NCBI GenBank assembly: GCA_017460835.1
Contig: JAFUAD010000082.1
Coordinates: 1 to 34,470 of the forward strand
DNA from: Oscillospiraceae bacterium
Lineage (GTDB): Bacteria > Bacillota > Clostridia > Oscillospirales > Ruminococcaceae
Length of the DNA: 34,470 bases
Direction of reading: 5' to 3'
Of the stretch, positions 15,445-23,859 are shown in pieces; position 1 is the first letter of the stretch, and every line of letters begins with the position of its first letter. The notes under the pieces were generated by a model. That model worked only from the letters and a program-made list of their open reading frames with translations. It did not search any database and had not been told where the DNA came from. Position numbers and translations under genes: made by a program.

Positions 15445-16277
15445 GCGGGATTTTATATGTCGTCGGAACACCGATCGGCAATCTTGGAGATATTACGCAG
15501 CGGCAGCTTGAAATTCTCGGCTCCGTCGATTTCATCGCGGCGGAGGATACCAGAGTCACCCGCAAGCTGCTGTCGCATTTCGATCTGCACACGCCGCTGG
15601 TCAGCTATCATGAGCACAGCCCGGAGGCGGTGATTTGCCATATCGCGGATCGCCTGCACGGCGGCGAATCCTGCGCGGTCGTGACCGATGCCGGAATGCC
15701 GTGTATCTCCGACCCCGGCGCGCTGCTCGTGCAGCGGTGTATTGAGGAGAGCATCCCGATGCAGGTTGTGCCGGGGCCGAGTGCGGTGATTTCGGCGCTT
15801 GCGGTGTCCGGGCAGGATACCGGACGGTTCTGCTTTGAGGGGTTCCTTTCCGTGAACAAAAAGCAGCGGTATGCGCACCTGAACAGTCTGAAATCGGAAA
15901 CCAGAACGATGATTTTCTATGAAGCGCCGCATAAGCTGCTGCACACGTTACAGGATATGACGGAAACATTCGGCGGGGAGCGCTCGCTGACGATCTGCCG
16001 CGAGCTGACGAAAATTCACGAAGAAGTGCGGAAAACAACGCTCCGGGAGGCAGCCGCGTTCTATGAAGCGAACCCGCCGCGCGGCGAGTTTGTGCTGGTG
16101 ATTGCAGGTGCGAAGGAGACTGCGGCGGAGCAGCCCTCGCTGGAGGCGGTCATCGCAGCGGCACGGGAGCGTATCGCCGCGGGGGAGCGTGCCGCCGATG
16201 TGTGCAGGCAGCTCGCCGCGGAGACCGGCTATGCAAAGCGCGCGCTCTATGAGGCGGTTGCGCAGAAAACCGAATAA
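15441..16277 (+). CDS. rsmI: 16S rRNA (cytidine1402-2'-O)-methyltransferase RsmI
   Basis: 278 residues, complete. Family blocks are YVVGTPIGNLGDIT at the start, AAEDTRVTRKLL, SYHEHS, VVTDAGMPCISDPGA (SAM site) and VPGPSAVISAL, typical of the tetrapyrrole-methylase fold. RsmI methylates the ribose of C1402 in the decoding centre of 16S rRNA. A C-terminal Ala/Glu-rich extension (about 225-278) ending in YAKRALYEAVAQK is the usual small helical domain. Last gene of the four-gene RNA-modification operon. Confidence 0.96.
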   Translation: MSGILYVVGTPIGNLGDITQRQLEILGSVDFIAAEDTRVTRKLLSHFDLHTPLVSYHEHSPEAVICHIADRLHGGESCAVVTDAGMPCISDPGALLVQRCIEESIPMQVVPGPSAVISALAVSGQDTGRFCFEGFLSVNKKQRYAHLNSLKSETRTMIFYEAPHKLLHTLQDMTETFGGERSLTICRELTKIHEEVRKTTLREAAAFYEANPPRGEFVLVIAGAKETAAEQPSLEAVIAAARERIAAGERAADVCRQLAAETGYAKRALYEAVAQKTE

Positions 16278-16284
16278 GCAAAAT

Positions 16285-16316
16285 TCACCCGCCGGATGCA
16301 ACAGCCCGGCGGGTGA
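16285..16316. terminator. Terminator between convergent rsmI and ABC permease genes
   Basis: Perfect 11-bp stem (TCACCCGCCGG with CCGGCGGGTGA), 10-base loop. The better U-run (AATTTTG) follows on the minus strand; the plus side continues TTCTGTATGTT, so it probably works in both directions with unequal strength. Confidence 0.75.
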
Positions 16317-16331
16317 TTCTGTATGTTCCGG

Positions 16332-18701
16332 TTATTCGACGGCACGAATCTGTTCGATCAGCGGCTCCTTTTGCATTCTGTGCAGCGGAATCAGTGATGC
16401 GATCATCGCAACGACGAAGGCCGCAGCGGAGGCGGAACCGATTTTGAGCAGCGTCAGGCTGTAAGAGGCGATATGCCCCTCGTCGAGCCCTGCCGTGACG
16501 TTCTTCATCATCGAGGTTGTCGGATCGGCGTACATTGCCGTAGCCTCACCCTGAATCAGCCAGTAGAGGAACTTCTCCGTTCCGAAGATGATCAGGCAGG
16601 AGAGCACCCCTGCGAGGATTGCAGACCGCAGAACGAATTGCAGGCATTCGATCGCTGCCATGCGGTACATCTGCCCGTGCGTCATGCCGGAGCACTGCAT
16701 GGCGGCAAGCTCCGGCTTGCGGTTGATGATGCCGGTCGAGATAATGTTGACCATGTTGATAATCGCGATCAAAGAGATCATCAGCGTGATGAAAAGCCCG
16801 GCAACCTTTACCGCAGCAATGATGGTTGAGGCGTTCTGCATTGCGGTATAGTTGTCCAGCGTTAAAACCAGATTCGGCTCAGACTCCAAATAGGATATCG
16901 CATCCTGATACTTCGCGCCCTTTTTCAGATTGCAGCTCAGCCAGCTCCCGCCTAAGAACTGTTCCTTGTCGTAGCCATAATGCTGCAAATCCGACTCATA
17001 CCGCTCCGCCGGATACAGCAGGACAAGCTCCCATTCCAGCAGCGCACTGTACGGCGAGGAGGCGCGGATGCCGTAAGGGAAATCAGCCGTTTTGGTCTGG
17101 AACTGATAATACCGGAACGGGAATTCTTCCGTGCCGTTTCCGTCTGTAACAAAGGGTTCCTGATTTTCTTCGGCAATTCTTGCTTCTTCCTCCGTGATCT
17201 CGGTCTGGAAATGCAAATCAATCGTTACCTCGCCCTCGGCATCCTTCAGAACATTGTTCGGCTCGTGAAATACAATTGCTTTGCCGTATGAGACGAATTC
17301 ATCATAGGACATCGGCTCCTCTGTGTATTTCCAGATGCGGTCGTATGTTTCGCGGTTGATATAGGCGATATCGACAAGTGTGTCCGGATAGTCGGTCATC
17401 TTGTTTGAAAATAAGATTTTGTTGAATTCGATATCCTGAAAAAATCCAGAATCTTCAAGCGCTTTGATGTACCGTATGCTCGGCAGCCCGTCATCCTCCA
17501 TCGCCCGCAGATAGCCGATTCTGCCGGGCTCACCCTCTGCTGCACTTCCGAGATTATCGTACATGAGCTCAAAGTCCGACTGCTTGTAGCCGAACATGTC
17601 GATTTCATAGCGCGTACTGCGGACAAATGCCTCGGCACGGTTCATGACCGTCCCGAAGATCGCGAACATCATCAGGGAGATGGTCAGGGACAGCACGGTG
17701 ATGACAAAGCGCTTTTTCTGCCGGCGGGTATTGCGGAACGCCAGCTTGCCCGTCCAGCCGAACAGAATCCCGGAAAGCGAGAACCGTCTGATTTTTTTGA
17801 CGGTGTTCTGCCGCGCGGTCATCGCCTCCATCGGCGACTTGCGGATAACGCGCATTCCGGTGCCGTAGGCGGAGAACATGACCCAGACAAAGCCGAGCAG
17901 CATTCCCGCCGCGAGCATCCACGGATTGACGCTGTAACGGACGTATTTGCTGATTTTTTCCGGGCTGTCGAAGATGACGGACGAGATGCCGGTCGTCAGG
18001 ACGGCGCGGAAGGTGATGTATCCGAGCAGGACGCCGAGTGCGCCGCCGAGCGGAACACCGATTCCCGAAAGATAGAGCCCCTCGACCGTCATGACCCGGA
18101 CGATCTGCTTCGGGGTCGCGCCGATTGACTGCATGACGCCGAACTGCCGCTCGCGCTCCTTCGAGGAAATCTCAAATGCCGTGTCGATCACGAGCCGCAG
18201 CAGCAGCATCAGAATCAGCACGAGAATGAAGAAGATGCCGAAGTAAAATGCCAGTGTGACCCGGCCGTTGTCGTTCAGCAGGTCAATCGCCAGCAGATCG
18301 TGATTGATCTGGAAGAAATAGTTGATCTCATCGTCGTCCTTCAGCTCCGTCAGACCGGCTGCTTCCTCCAGCTTGATTGCATACAGCCGATCGTCCTCAA
18401 TATACTGATTGATCGTGACATAGGTCGCGGTCCAGCCGTTCCGCCAGTCCGTCCGCTCAACCTTTGAGACCTCCGGCAGCGATTTCAGCTTTTCGGCCTG
18501 CTCCTCCGTGATATTGTAAAAGGCAAAGTGCCCCGGCATATCGTCATATGCCTCATTGCGCTTGATGCTGATGTATGTGGAGAGCAGGCAGAACAGCATG
18601 GACATCAGGGCAACGGCGATCGAAATGCTGCAAACGGTCAGAACCGCATGCCGCTTCTGCGCGGAGATATACCGCCGCGCAAGCAGTGTTTCAAATTTCA
18701 T
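16332..18701 (-). CDS. ABC transporter permease, FtsX/MacB-type (exporter 1)
   Basis: 789 residues. A first helix (about 18-45) is followed by a soluble region, a three-helix FtsX block (about 150-285), another helix (about 333-355), a large extracellular domain (about 360-640) and a final FtsX block ending near the C-terminus. SSKERERQFGVMQSIGATPKQI is the conserved cytoplasmic coupling segment that contacts the ATPase; the second copy is degenerate (INRKPELAAMQCSGMTHGQM). Such mechanotransmission-type exporters remove antimicrobial peptides or move lipids and lipoproteins. It starts 15 bases after its ATPase with AAAGGAG before the ATG. No two-component genes flank the pair. The substrate is unknown. 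Confidence 0.88.
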   Translation of the reverse strand: MKFETLLARRYISAQKRHAVLTVCSISIAVALMSMLFCLLSTYISIKRNEAYDDMPGHFAFYNITEEQAEKLKSLPEVSKVERTDWRNGWTATYVTINQYIEDDRLYAIKLEEAAGLTELKDDDEINYFFQINHDLLAIDLLNDNGRVTLAFYFGIFFILVLILMLLLRLVIDTAFEISSKERERQFGVMQSIGATPKQIVRVMTVEGLYLSGIGVPLGGALGVLLGYITFRAVLTTGISSVIFDSPEKISKYVRYSVNPWMLAAGMLLGFVWVMFSAYGTGMRVIRKSPMEAMTARQNTVKKIRRFSLSGILFGWTGKLAFRNTRRQKKRFVITVLSLTISLMMFAIFGTVMNRAEAFVRSTRYEIDMFGYKQSDFELMYDNLGSAAEGEPGRIGYLRAMEDDGLPSIRYIKALEDSGFFQDIEFNKILFSNKMTDYPDTLVDIAYINRETYDRIWKYTEEPMSYDEFVSYGKAIVFHEPNNVLKDAEGEVTIDLHFQTEITEEEARIAEENQEPFVTDGNGTEEFPFRYYQFQTKTADFPYGIRASSPYSALLEWELVLLYPAERYESDLQHYGYDKEQFLGGSWLSCNLKKGAKYQDAISYLESEPNLVLTLDNYTAMQNASTIIAAVKVAGLFITLMISLIAIINMVNIISTGIINRKPELAAMQCSGMTHGQMYRMAAIECLQFVLRSAILAGVLSCLIIFGTEKFLYWLIQGEATAMYADPTTSMMKNVTAGLDEGHIASYSLTLLKIGSASAAAFVVAMIASLIPLHRMQKEPLIEQIRAVE

Positions 18702-18716
18702 GGCTGCCGCTCCTTT

Positions 18717-19403
18717 TTATGATGCAGTGTTCATGGTGTCGTTTGTGATTTTGCCGTCCGCAATCGTGATAATCCGGTCACATTGCAGCGCGATGCTCTC
18801 GTCGTGCGTGATGATGAGCATGGTCTGCTTGAAATCGCGGTTGGATTCCCGCAGGAGCCGGACGATCTCGGCGCTGTTTTTGCTGTCGAGGTTGCCGGTC
18901 GGCTCATCCGCGAGGATGATGCCGGGCGCAGTGAACAGGGCGCGGCCGATCGAGACGCGCTGCTGCTGTCCGCCCGAGAGCTGCGAGGGCAGGTGATGCC
19001 GGCGGTTTGCAAGATCGAGCAGCTCCAGCATGTGATCGAGCTGCTTGCGGTCGGGCTTTCTGCCGTCCATGATGACCGGCAGCGTGATGTTTTCCTCGAC
19101 ATCGAGCACCGGAATCAGGTTGTAAAACTGATAGATCAGCCCGACCTGCCGCCGCCGGAAGATCGCCAGATTCTTGTTGTTCTGCTTAAATACATCCTGC
19201 CCGTCTAAAAAGACACTGCCGGAGGTCGGGCGATCTACGCCGCCGAGAATGTGCAGCAGCGTCGATTTGCCGGAGCCCGAGGGCCCGATGATCGCGGTCA
19301 TCTGCCCCTTCGGCAGCGTAAAGCTCACATCGCTCAGCGCATCCACTCTGGTCTCGCCCTTTCCGTATTGCTTTGAGATATGTTCGACTGTCAGAAATTC
19401 CAT
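18717..19403 (-). CDS. ABC transporter ATP-binding protein, MacB/LolD type (exporter 1)
   Basis: 228 residues, complete. Walker A GPSGSGKST, Q-loop LIYQFYNLIPVL, signature LSGGQQQRVSIGRAL, Walker B IILADEPTGNLDS and switch His in LIITHDESIAL. The EPTGNLD string is typical of the MacB/LolD/FtsE group that partners FtsX-like permeases, matching the gene just downstream. First gene of its two-gene operon, started behind AAGGGGGT; its promoter region carries a long dyad. Confidence 0.93.
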   Translation of the reverse strand: MEFLTVEHISKQYGKGETRVDALSDVSFTLPKGQMTAIIGPSGSGKSTLLHILGGVDRPTSGSVFLDGQDVFKQNNKNLAIFRRRQVGLIYQFYNLIPVLDVEENITLPVIMDGRKPDRKQLDHMLELLDLANRRHHLPSQLSGGQQQRVSIGRALFTAPGIILADEPTGNLDSKNSAEIVRLLRESNRDFKQTMLIITHDESIALQCDRIITIADGKITNDTMNTAS

Positions 19404-19434
19404 TTGACAGACCCCCTTTTCCTTTGATGCTTCT

Positions 19435-19509
19435 ATTATAGCACAGGTTTATCACTTTTCCGTGACTGCTTCATTACAATTCTGTCACTTTCCGGCAGAA
19501 TCTGTAATG
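19435..19509 (-). promoter_or_regulatory. Promoter of ABC exporter 1 with an upstream dyad
   Basis: Minus-strand TATAAT at 19440-19435, but no recognisable -35 at the right distance. Just upstream, CATTACAATTCTG (19472-19484) and CAGAATCTGTAATG (19496-19509) form a near-perfect 13-bp inverted repeat with one extra base and an 11-base loop. A poor -35 with an adjacent dyad is what an activator-dependent promoter looks like; that is inference. Confidence 0.5.
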
Positions 19510-19538
19510 AAATGCAGCATATTTTCGCGCGGAAGGTA

Positions 19539-19567
19539 TTGACAATTCCGCCGGAATATGCTATACT
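19539..19567 (+). promoter_or_regulatory. Sigma-A promoter of the ECF-coaX operon
   Basis: TTGACA (19539-19544), 17-base spacer, TATACT (19562-19567). Transcription should begin near 19574, giving a leader of about 137 bases. Confidence 0.85.
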
Positions 19568-19570
19568 ACA

Positions 19571-19646
19571 TGCGGGCACACAGCGTGCTGAGACCGGTAC
19601 TTCCCGCCGAAGGCCGGATCGAAGCGAAATCCGCTGCACGCCCGCA
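19571..19646 (+). ncRNA. Candidate structured leader RNA (riboswitch-like, class unknown)
   Basis: Three nested helices can be drawn by hand. P1: TGCGGGC (19571-19577) with GCCCGCA (19640-19646). P2: CAGCG (19581-19585) with CGCTG (19632-19636). P3: CCGGT (19594-19598) with GCCGG (19613-19617), a bulged A, then CTTC (19600-19603) with GAAG (19609-19612) around CCGCC. The single-stranded segments TGCTGAGA and ATCGAAGCGAAATC would form a central junction. P1 may be shorter if transcription starts at 19574. A second small hairpin follows (19648-19663). No terminator lies before the gene. I do not recognise a known class; the gene content suggests a vitamin or CoA-related ligand, which is only inference. 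Confidence 0.4.
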
Positions 19647-19710
19647 AAAGCATGTCCGTGCTTGTGTTGTATCCCCGGAGCGGGAATAATAACAGGAGGA
19701 GGCATTTATT

Positions 19711-20670
19711 ATGTCAAAAGAAGAATCGAAAAAGGAATTCAGCACCAAAGAGCTGGTGCTGACCGCACTGCTGACTGCCGTCGTTGTCCTGATGGCATTC
19801 ACGCCGCTTGGGTATCTGAAGATCGGGCTGCTGTCGATCAGCTTCCTGATGATTCCGGTTGCAATCGGCGCGATCTCCGTCGGCTGGAAAACTGCCGCGC
19901 TGCTCGGCACGGTGTTCGGCATCACGAGCTTTGTGCAGTGCTTCGGCATGGATGCGTTCGGAACATTCCTTTTCGGACTGAATCCGTTTTTCACGTTTGT
20001 CATGTGTGTGGTGACCCGTGCGATTGCCGGCGCCCTCGCGGGATTGATTGCAAAGATCACCAAGAGAGCCGGCAGAGCGAGCTACGCGATTACCGGCGTC
20101 GGCGCAGCGCTGTGCAATACGGTTCTGTTCGTCGGCGCACTTTCGATGCTGTTCTGGAACAATGCATCGTTCCGGAATTTCATTACCCCCCGCGATGAGT
20201 CGGTCTCTGCAACCACTGCATTTTCATTCTCCGATACCGCAGAGGAGGGCGCAGCGGACAGCCGGACTGCTGTTACTGTGGATGCAGAGGCAAAAACCGC
20301 TTCCGTGACGGTTTCGGCACTGCCGGTCAGCGAGACCGCGACCGACGATCCGAAGAAGGATCAGCTTGCAGATGTCGTTCTGCGCGTTTACAATGCAGAG
20401 GATGTGGATGCTGACGGAAAAGCAAAGGACGGTGCCGAGGCTGTTGACAGCTGGTCGCTGAAGGCGGGCGAAGCACATGAGGTGAAGGAGCTGGACAGCA
20501 GCAAGAATTATGTTCTGGTCGAAAATGTGTCCCGCTATGCATCGACCCCGACTGTCATGAAGTTCATTCTGTCCTTTATCACACTGAATGTTCTGCTGGA
20601 AATCATTGCAGGCGGCCTTCTGACCTTTGCAGTCGGCTGCGGACTGAAGCAGGCTAAGCTGATCAAATAA
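19711..20670 (+). CDS. ECF-transporter substrate-binding (S) component with a large extracytoplasmic insertion
   Basis: 319 residues, against roughly 170-200 for usual S components. ATG 19711 follows AGGAGGAGG. The first part (1-150) has the hallmarks: an N-terminal helix after a charged lead, LKIGLLSISFLMIPVAIGAI and GWKTAALLGTVFGITSFVQC, and further helices to about 149. Residues about 158-280 are a soluble, acidic, Thr/Val-rich insertion with beta-sheet character between the last two helices; the final helix is 284-310. S components bind a vitamin and toppled together with EcfT/EcfA carry it in; the EcfAAT module must be elsewhere. The following coaX suggests pantothenate or a related precursor as substrate, but the binding site cannot be judged by eye. 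Confidence 0.8.
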   Translation: MSKEESKKEFSTKELVLTALLTAVVVLMAFTPLGYLKIGLLSISFLMIPVAIGAISVGWKTAALLGTVFGITSFVQCFGMDAFGTFLFGLNPFFTFVMCVVTRAIAGALAGLIAKITKRAGRASYAITGVGAALCNTVLFVGALSMLFWNNASFRNFITPRDESVSATTAFSFSDTAEEGAADSRTAVTVDAEAKTASVTVSALPVSETATDDPKKDQLADVVLRVYNAEDVDADGKAKDGAEAVDSWSLKAGEAHEVKELDSSKNYVLVENVSRYASTPTVMKFILSFITLNVLLEIIAGGLLTFAVGCGLKQAKLIK

Positions 20671-20687
20671 CGGAACAGGAGAATCCC

Positions 20688-21446
20688 ATGCTTCTGACAA
20701 TTGATATCGGCAACTCCAATATTTGTATGGGCTGCGTGAAGGATCACAAGGTACAGTTTGTGGAGCGGATGAATTCCGACCGCAACAAGACCGATCTGGA
20801 ATTTGCGGTTTTGTGCAAAACCGTTCTGGAGCTGCATCAGATTGATATTTCATTGCTGCGCGGCGCGATCATTTCCTCGGTTGTGCCGCCGCTGACGGGT
20901 CTGCTCTCGCAGGCCATCGAAAAGCTGACCGGCATCAAGGCAATGGTGGTCGGGCCGGGCATGAAAACCGGCATCAACATCCTGCCGCAGGCCGTCGGCG
21001 CCGATCTGGTTGTCGGCGCGGTTGCCGCGATTCAGTTTTACGGAGCGCCCTCGATCATCATTGATATGGGCACCGCAACCACGATGACGGTCATCGACCG
21101 GAATCAGTCCTTTATCGGCGGTATTATTTATCCCGGCGTCGCGATTTCGCTGGAATCGCTGGAATCGGGGACCGCACAGCTCCCGCATATTCAGATCAAG
21201 GCGCCGCAGAAGGTGATTCACACCGACACGATCGCCTGTATGCAGGCGGGTGTGGTTTACGGCAACGCCGGCGCGATGGATGCGCTGATCGACCGGATGG
21301 AGGCGGAGCTTGGATATCAGACGACGGTCATTGCAAGCGGCGGGCTTGCACCGTTGATCGTTCCGCACTGCAAGCATGACATTATCATTGATGATGAGCT
21401 GCTGCTGAAGGGACTGGATATTCTGTTCCATAAGAATTGCAAGTAA
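20688..21446 (+). CDS. coaX: Type III pantothenate kinase CoaX
   Basis: 252 residues, the usual length. Phosphate-1 motif LLTIDIGNSNICMG at the N-terminus, then GPGMKTGI, GADLVVGAVAAIQFYG with the catalytic Asp, IIIDMGTATTMTVID (phosphate-2) and FIGGIIYPGV. CoaX phosphorylates pantothenate, the first step of coenzyme A synthesis, needs a monovalent cation and resists CoA feedback. It starts 17 bases after the ECF component behind AGGAGA, so uptake and trapping of the vitamin may be made together. Confidence 0.95.
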   Translation: MLLTIDIGNSNICMGCVKDHKVQFVERMNSDRNKTDLEFAVLCKTVLELHQIDISLLRGAIISSVVPPLTGLLSQAIEKLTGIKAMVVGPGMKTGINILPQAVGADLVVGAVAAIQFYGAPSIIIDMGTATTMTVIDRNQSFIGGIIYPGVAISLESLESGTAQLPHIQIKAPQKVIHTDTIACMQAGVVYGNAGAMDALIDRMEAELGYQTTVIASGGLAPLIVPHCKHDIIIDDELLLKGLDILFHKNCK

Positions 21447-21461
21447 CGGATACAAAAACGC

Positions 21462-21493
21462 CCCCGCGCTGATATGATTCAGCGCGGGGTTTT
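21462..21493. terminator. Terminator after coaX, shared with convergent ABC permease
   Basis: Perfect 11-bp stem CCCCGCGCTGA/TCAGCGCGGGG, loop TATGAT, then TTTT on the plus strand; on the minus strand GTTTTTG follows. It fills the gap between converging genes. Confidence 0.85.
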
Positions 21494-21498
21494 ACTGT

Positions 21499-23847
21499 TT
21501 ATTCCTGATGCTTGAGCGCATCGCTCATGGGGATTCGCTTGATTTTTCGCAGGAGCAGTGCCGCGATAATCAGATAACACAAGATGCCGCAGCCGAACAT
21601 GACGCCCAGCAGAGGATAGATCGTGGTGTACTCAAACCAGCCCGGATATGCGGACATTGCAACGTGAATCACAATTTCCATCAGCCAGTTCACCAGCGGA
21701 ATCGTGACCGCGAATGCCAGAATCGTGACAACGGTCGTCGCCATGATATACAGGCTGTTGATCTCGCCGTCAGAGTATCCGAGAATCTTCGTCATCGAGA
21801 TCGCCTGACTGTTCCGCTCGATGATGATTTTCGAGAGCAGGTAGATCAGCAGCAGGAACATGATGATGCCGAACACGGCAAAGATTTTTGCCAGCCCGCC
21901 CATCGAGCGGATAAGCTGCTCGGAGACCTTTGTCATATCCTCTGCCGTGATGAGGGAGGCGATGTTGTTCTCCTCGAGGTCTGTCAGCTCCTCGCGGGAG
22001 AAATAGCCGGTGTAGTAGTCCGCATCCTTTTCAAAGACCGTGCGGAACTGGTCATCGGTCATGAAGACCGCCAGCCCGGCAGGGTAGTAGACTACATCCT
22101 GCACCTTGAAGCTGTATTTGCTGTCCTCGTACTGCGATTCGAGCTTGATGGTGTCGCCCTTTTCAACGCGGTGCTTTTCGGCGTAGCAGTTGGAGATGAT
22201 GACAGACTGTCCGTCCGAGACAGCGGGTGCGTAGCTGCTGTCCTTTTGGAAGCCGTAGATCATCACATCCTCGCTTTTCAGTCTGCCCTCCGGTGTGCGG
22301 AGCGAATCCGCGCAGTATTTCTCCGCGCCGGTATTTTCCGTTTCGGCGGGCGTTTTCAGTATGTACTGATACGGCGCGATCATGTTCTCGACGATGTTAT
22401 CCTTCATGTGATTGAGCATCGGCGTGAACATCAGACCGAACAGCAGTACAATATTCGCGAGGAAAATGCCGAAGACAAGCACGATGTAATTCGGGATGTT
22501 CTGGAACAGTACGCGCAGCCGGAAACGGTGCAGAATCGGGATTTTCGTATTCAGCTTGAATGCCTTTTTCCGCTTTGAGGTCCGCAGGTCGCCGCGCATG
22601 AACCGCAGCGGGGAGAGCCGCATCTTCGAGCGGATGACAAGGAAGTTGATCAGTACCATCAGCAGTACCGGCACGACCGTGGTTTTGAGGAACGCATTTG
22701 CATTCCAGAGTGTCTTGTATGTGGTCAGGCAGTAGCTGTTGTAGTAGACAGCAGCCATATATTTCTTTAAGAAGGAGTAGCCGAGAATATTGCCGATCAC
22801 CGCGCCGGCCAGCGTGACGATCGCCGGCATAATCATATAATGCCGCGTCAGCTCCCCGCGGGTGTAGCCGGAGGCGCGGAGCGTGCCGATGACATTCGCC
22901 TCCTGCACGATGGTGTTGGATGTGGTGATCGCAGAGACAAAGGCGATGATCGCGACCAGAATATAAAGGAACACCGTGAACATCATGGCGTCGCCGGTGA
23001 TATCGTTTCCGGTGAAGACGATCGCCTGATTGGAATAGGCCGGGAGAAAGTTTTTCAGCGTCAGGAATTCCGGCATTGCCGCTTCCTCCGGCGCGGTGCC
23101 GTTTGCGGCTGCCTCCGCAACTGCGGCAGCAGCATCCGCTTCTGCCTTTGTTTGCAGGACATTTGCGGTATGCTCAAGGAGATCGTCGGCGGCTTTCTTT
23201 GCAGCCTTGTCGTCCTCAATTCTGCCGGAGCTGTATTTCCAAGCGTAGCTGTAATGCAGGTGCGTGTCGCGAATCTGCGAAAATGCATCCGGCGTCACGA
23301 CAGCAACGCCGAAGCGCATCGCATCGAACATCATGTCGGAGGGGCTTTCAAACAGTGCGCTGTAATCGGTCAGCGCAACCAGTCCGGTGATTTTGTACGC
23401 CTTGTGATTCAGCGTCAGCGTGTTTCCGATTTTGAGCTTGTTGTTCTCGGCATACAGCCGGTCGATCGCGATTTCATCATCGGTCTGCGGGAAGCTGCCG
23501 TCCATCAGGCATTCGAGGTTGACCGTATCACGCTTCTGAAACACGCGCAGGGTGCTGTCAATTTCCTCCGTTGCTTCATCCTTATAGAAGTTTTCGTAAA
23601 ATGTCAGCTTGCCGTCCGCGATCTCGCTGAGCGTATCCGCATCGGGCAGCGCGGAGAATTCAAGATTTCCGTCCTCAATGTTGTATTTCTCAAAGCTCTC
23701 GTCATATGCCTTCGACATGGAATGGCTCGCAACCAGAAAGCCGGAGACAATGGCGATCATGCCGGTGATAAAGATAAAGATGACGGCATACTTTCCGATG
23801 TCGGTTTTCAGGCTCCGCGGCAGGCGTTTTGTCAGAGGATTTCTCAT
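21499..23847 (-). CDS. ABC transporter permease, FtsX-type (exporter 2)
   Basis: 782 residues. An N-terminal helix (about 20-42) is followed by an extracellular region, then an FtsX block (about 285-400) with the coupling motif VIGTLRASGYTRGEL, a helix near 445-470, a second extracellular region and a final FtsX block with SMTKILGYSDGEI. A low-complexity Ala/Glu stretch (about 225-255, EADAAAAVAEAAANGTAPEEA) sits in the first extracellular region just before the helices. Its ATPase ends 12 bases upstream. Exporter 1's permease is similar in plan but not in detail, so they are distinct systems. The substrate is unknown. Confidence 0.88.
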   Translation of the reverse strand: MRNPLTKRLPRSLKTDIGKYAVIFIFITGMIAIVSGFLVASHSMSKAYDESFEKYNIEDGNLEFSALPDADTLSEIADGKLTFYENFYKDEATEEIDSTLRVFQKRDTVNLECLMDGSFPQTDDEIAIDRLYAENNKLKIGNTLTLNHKAYKITGLVALTDYSALFESPSDMMFDAMRFGVAVVTPDAFSQIRDTHLHYSYAWKYSSGRIEDDKAAKKAADDLLEHTANVLQTKAEADAAAAVAEAAANGTAPEEAAMPEFLTLKNFLPAYSNQAIVFTGNDITGDAMMFTVFLYILVAIIAFVSAITTSNTIVQEANVIGTLRASGYTRGELTRHYMIMPAIVTLAGAVIGNILGYSFLKKYMAAVYYNSYCLTTYKTLWNANAFLKTTVVPVLLMVLINFLVIRSKMRLSPLRFMRGDLRTSKRKKAFKLNTKIPILHRFRLRVLFQNIPNYIVLVFGIFLANIVLLFGLMFTPMLNHMKDNIVENMIAPYQYILKTPAETENTGAEKYCADSLRTPEGRLKSEDVMIYGFQKDSSYAPAVSDGQSVIISNCYAEKHRVEKGDTIKLESQYEDSKYSFKVQDVVYYPAGLAVFMTDDQFRTVFEKDADYYTGYFSREELTDLEENNIASLITAEDMTKVSEQLIRSMGGLAKIFAVFGIIMFLLLIYLLSKIIIERNSQAISMTKILGYSDGEINSLYIMATTVVTILAFAVTIPLVNWLMEIVIHVAMSAYPGWFEYTTIYPLLGVMFGCGILCYLIIAALLLRKIKRIPMSDALKHQE

Positions 23848-23859
23848 AGTCCGCCTCCC

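Noticed and set aside
19586-19646. Second TPP riboswitch in the ECF-coaX leader, suggested by CTGAGA
   Set aside because: Only CTGAGA matches; the ACCTGATC...GCGTAGGGA half of the aptamer is absent.
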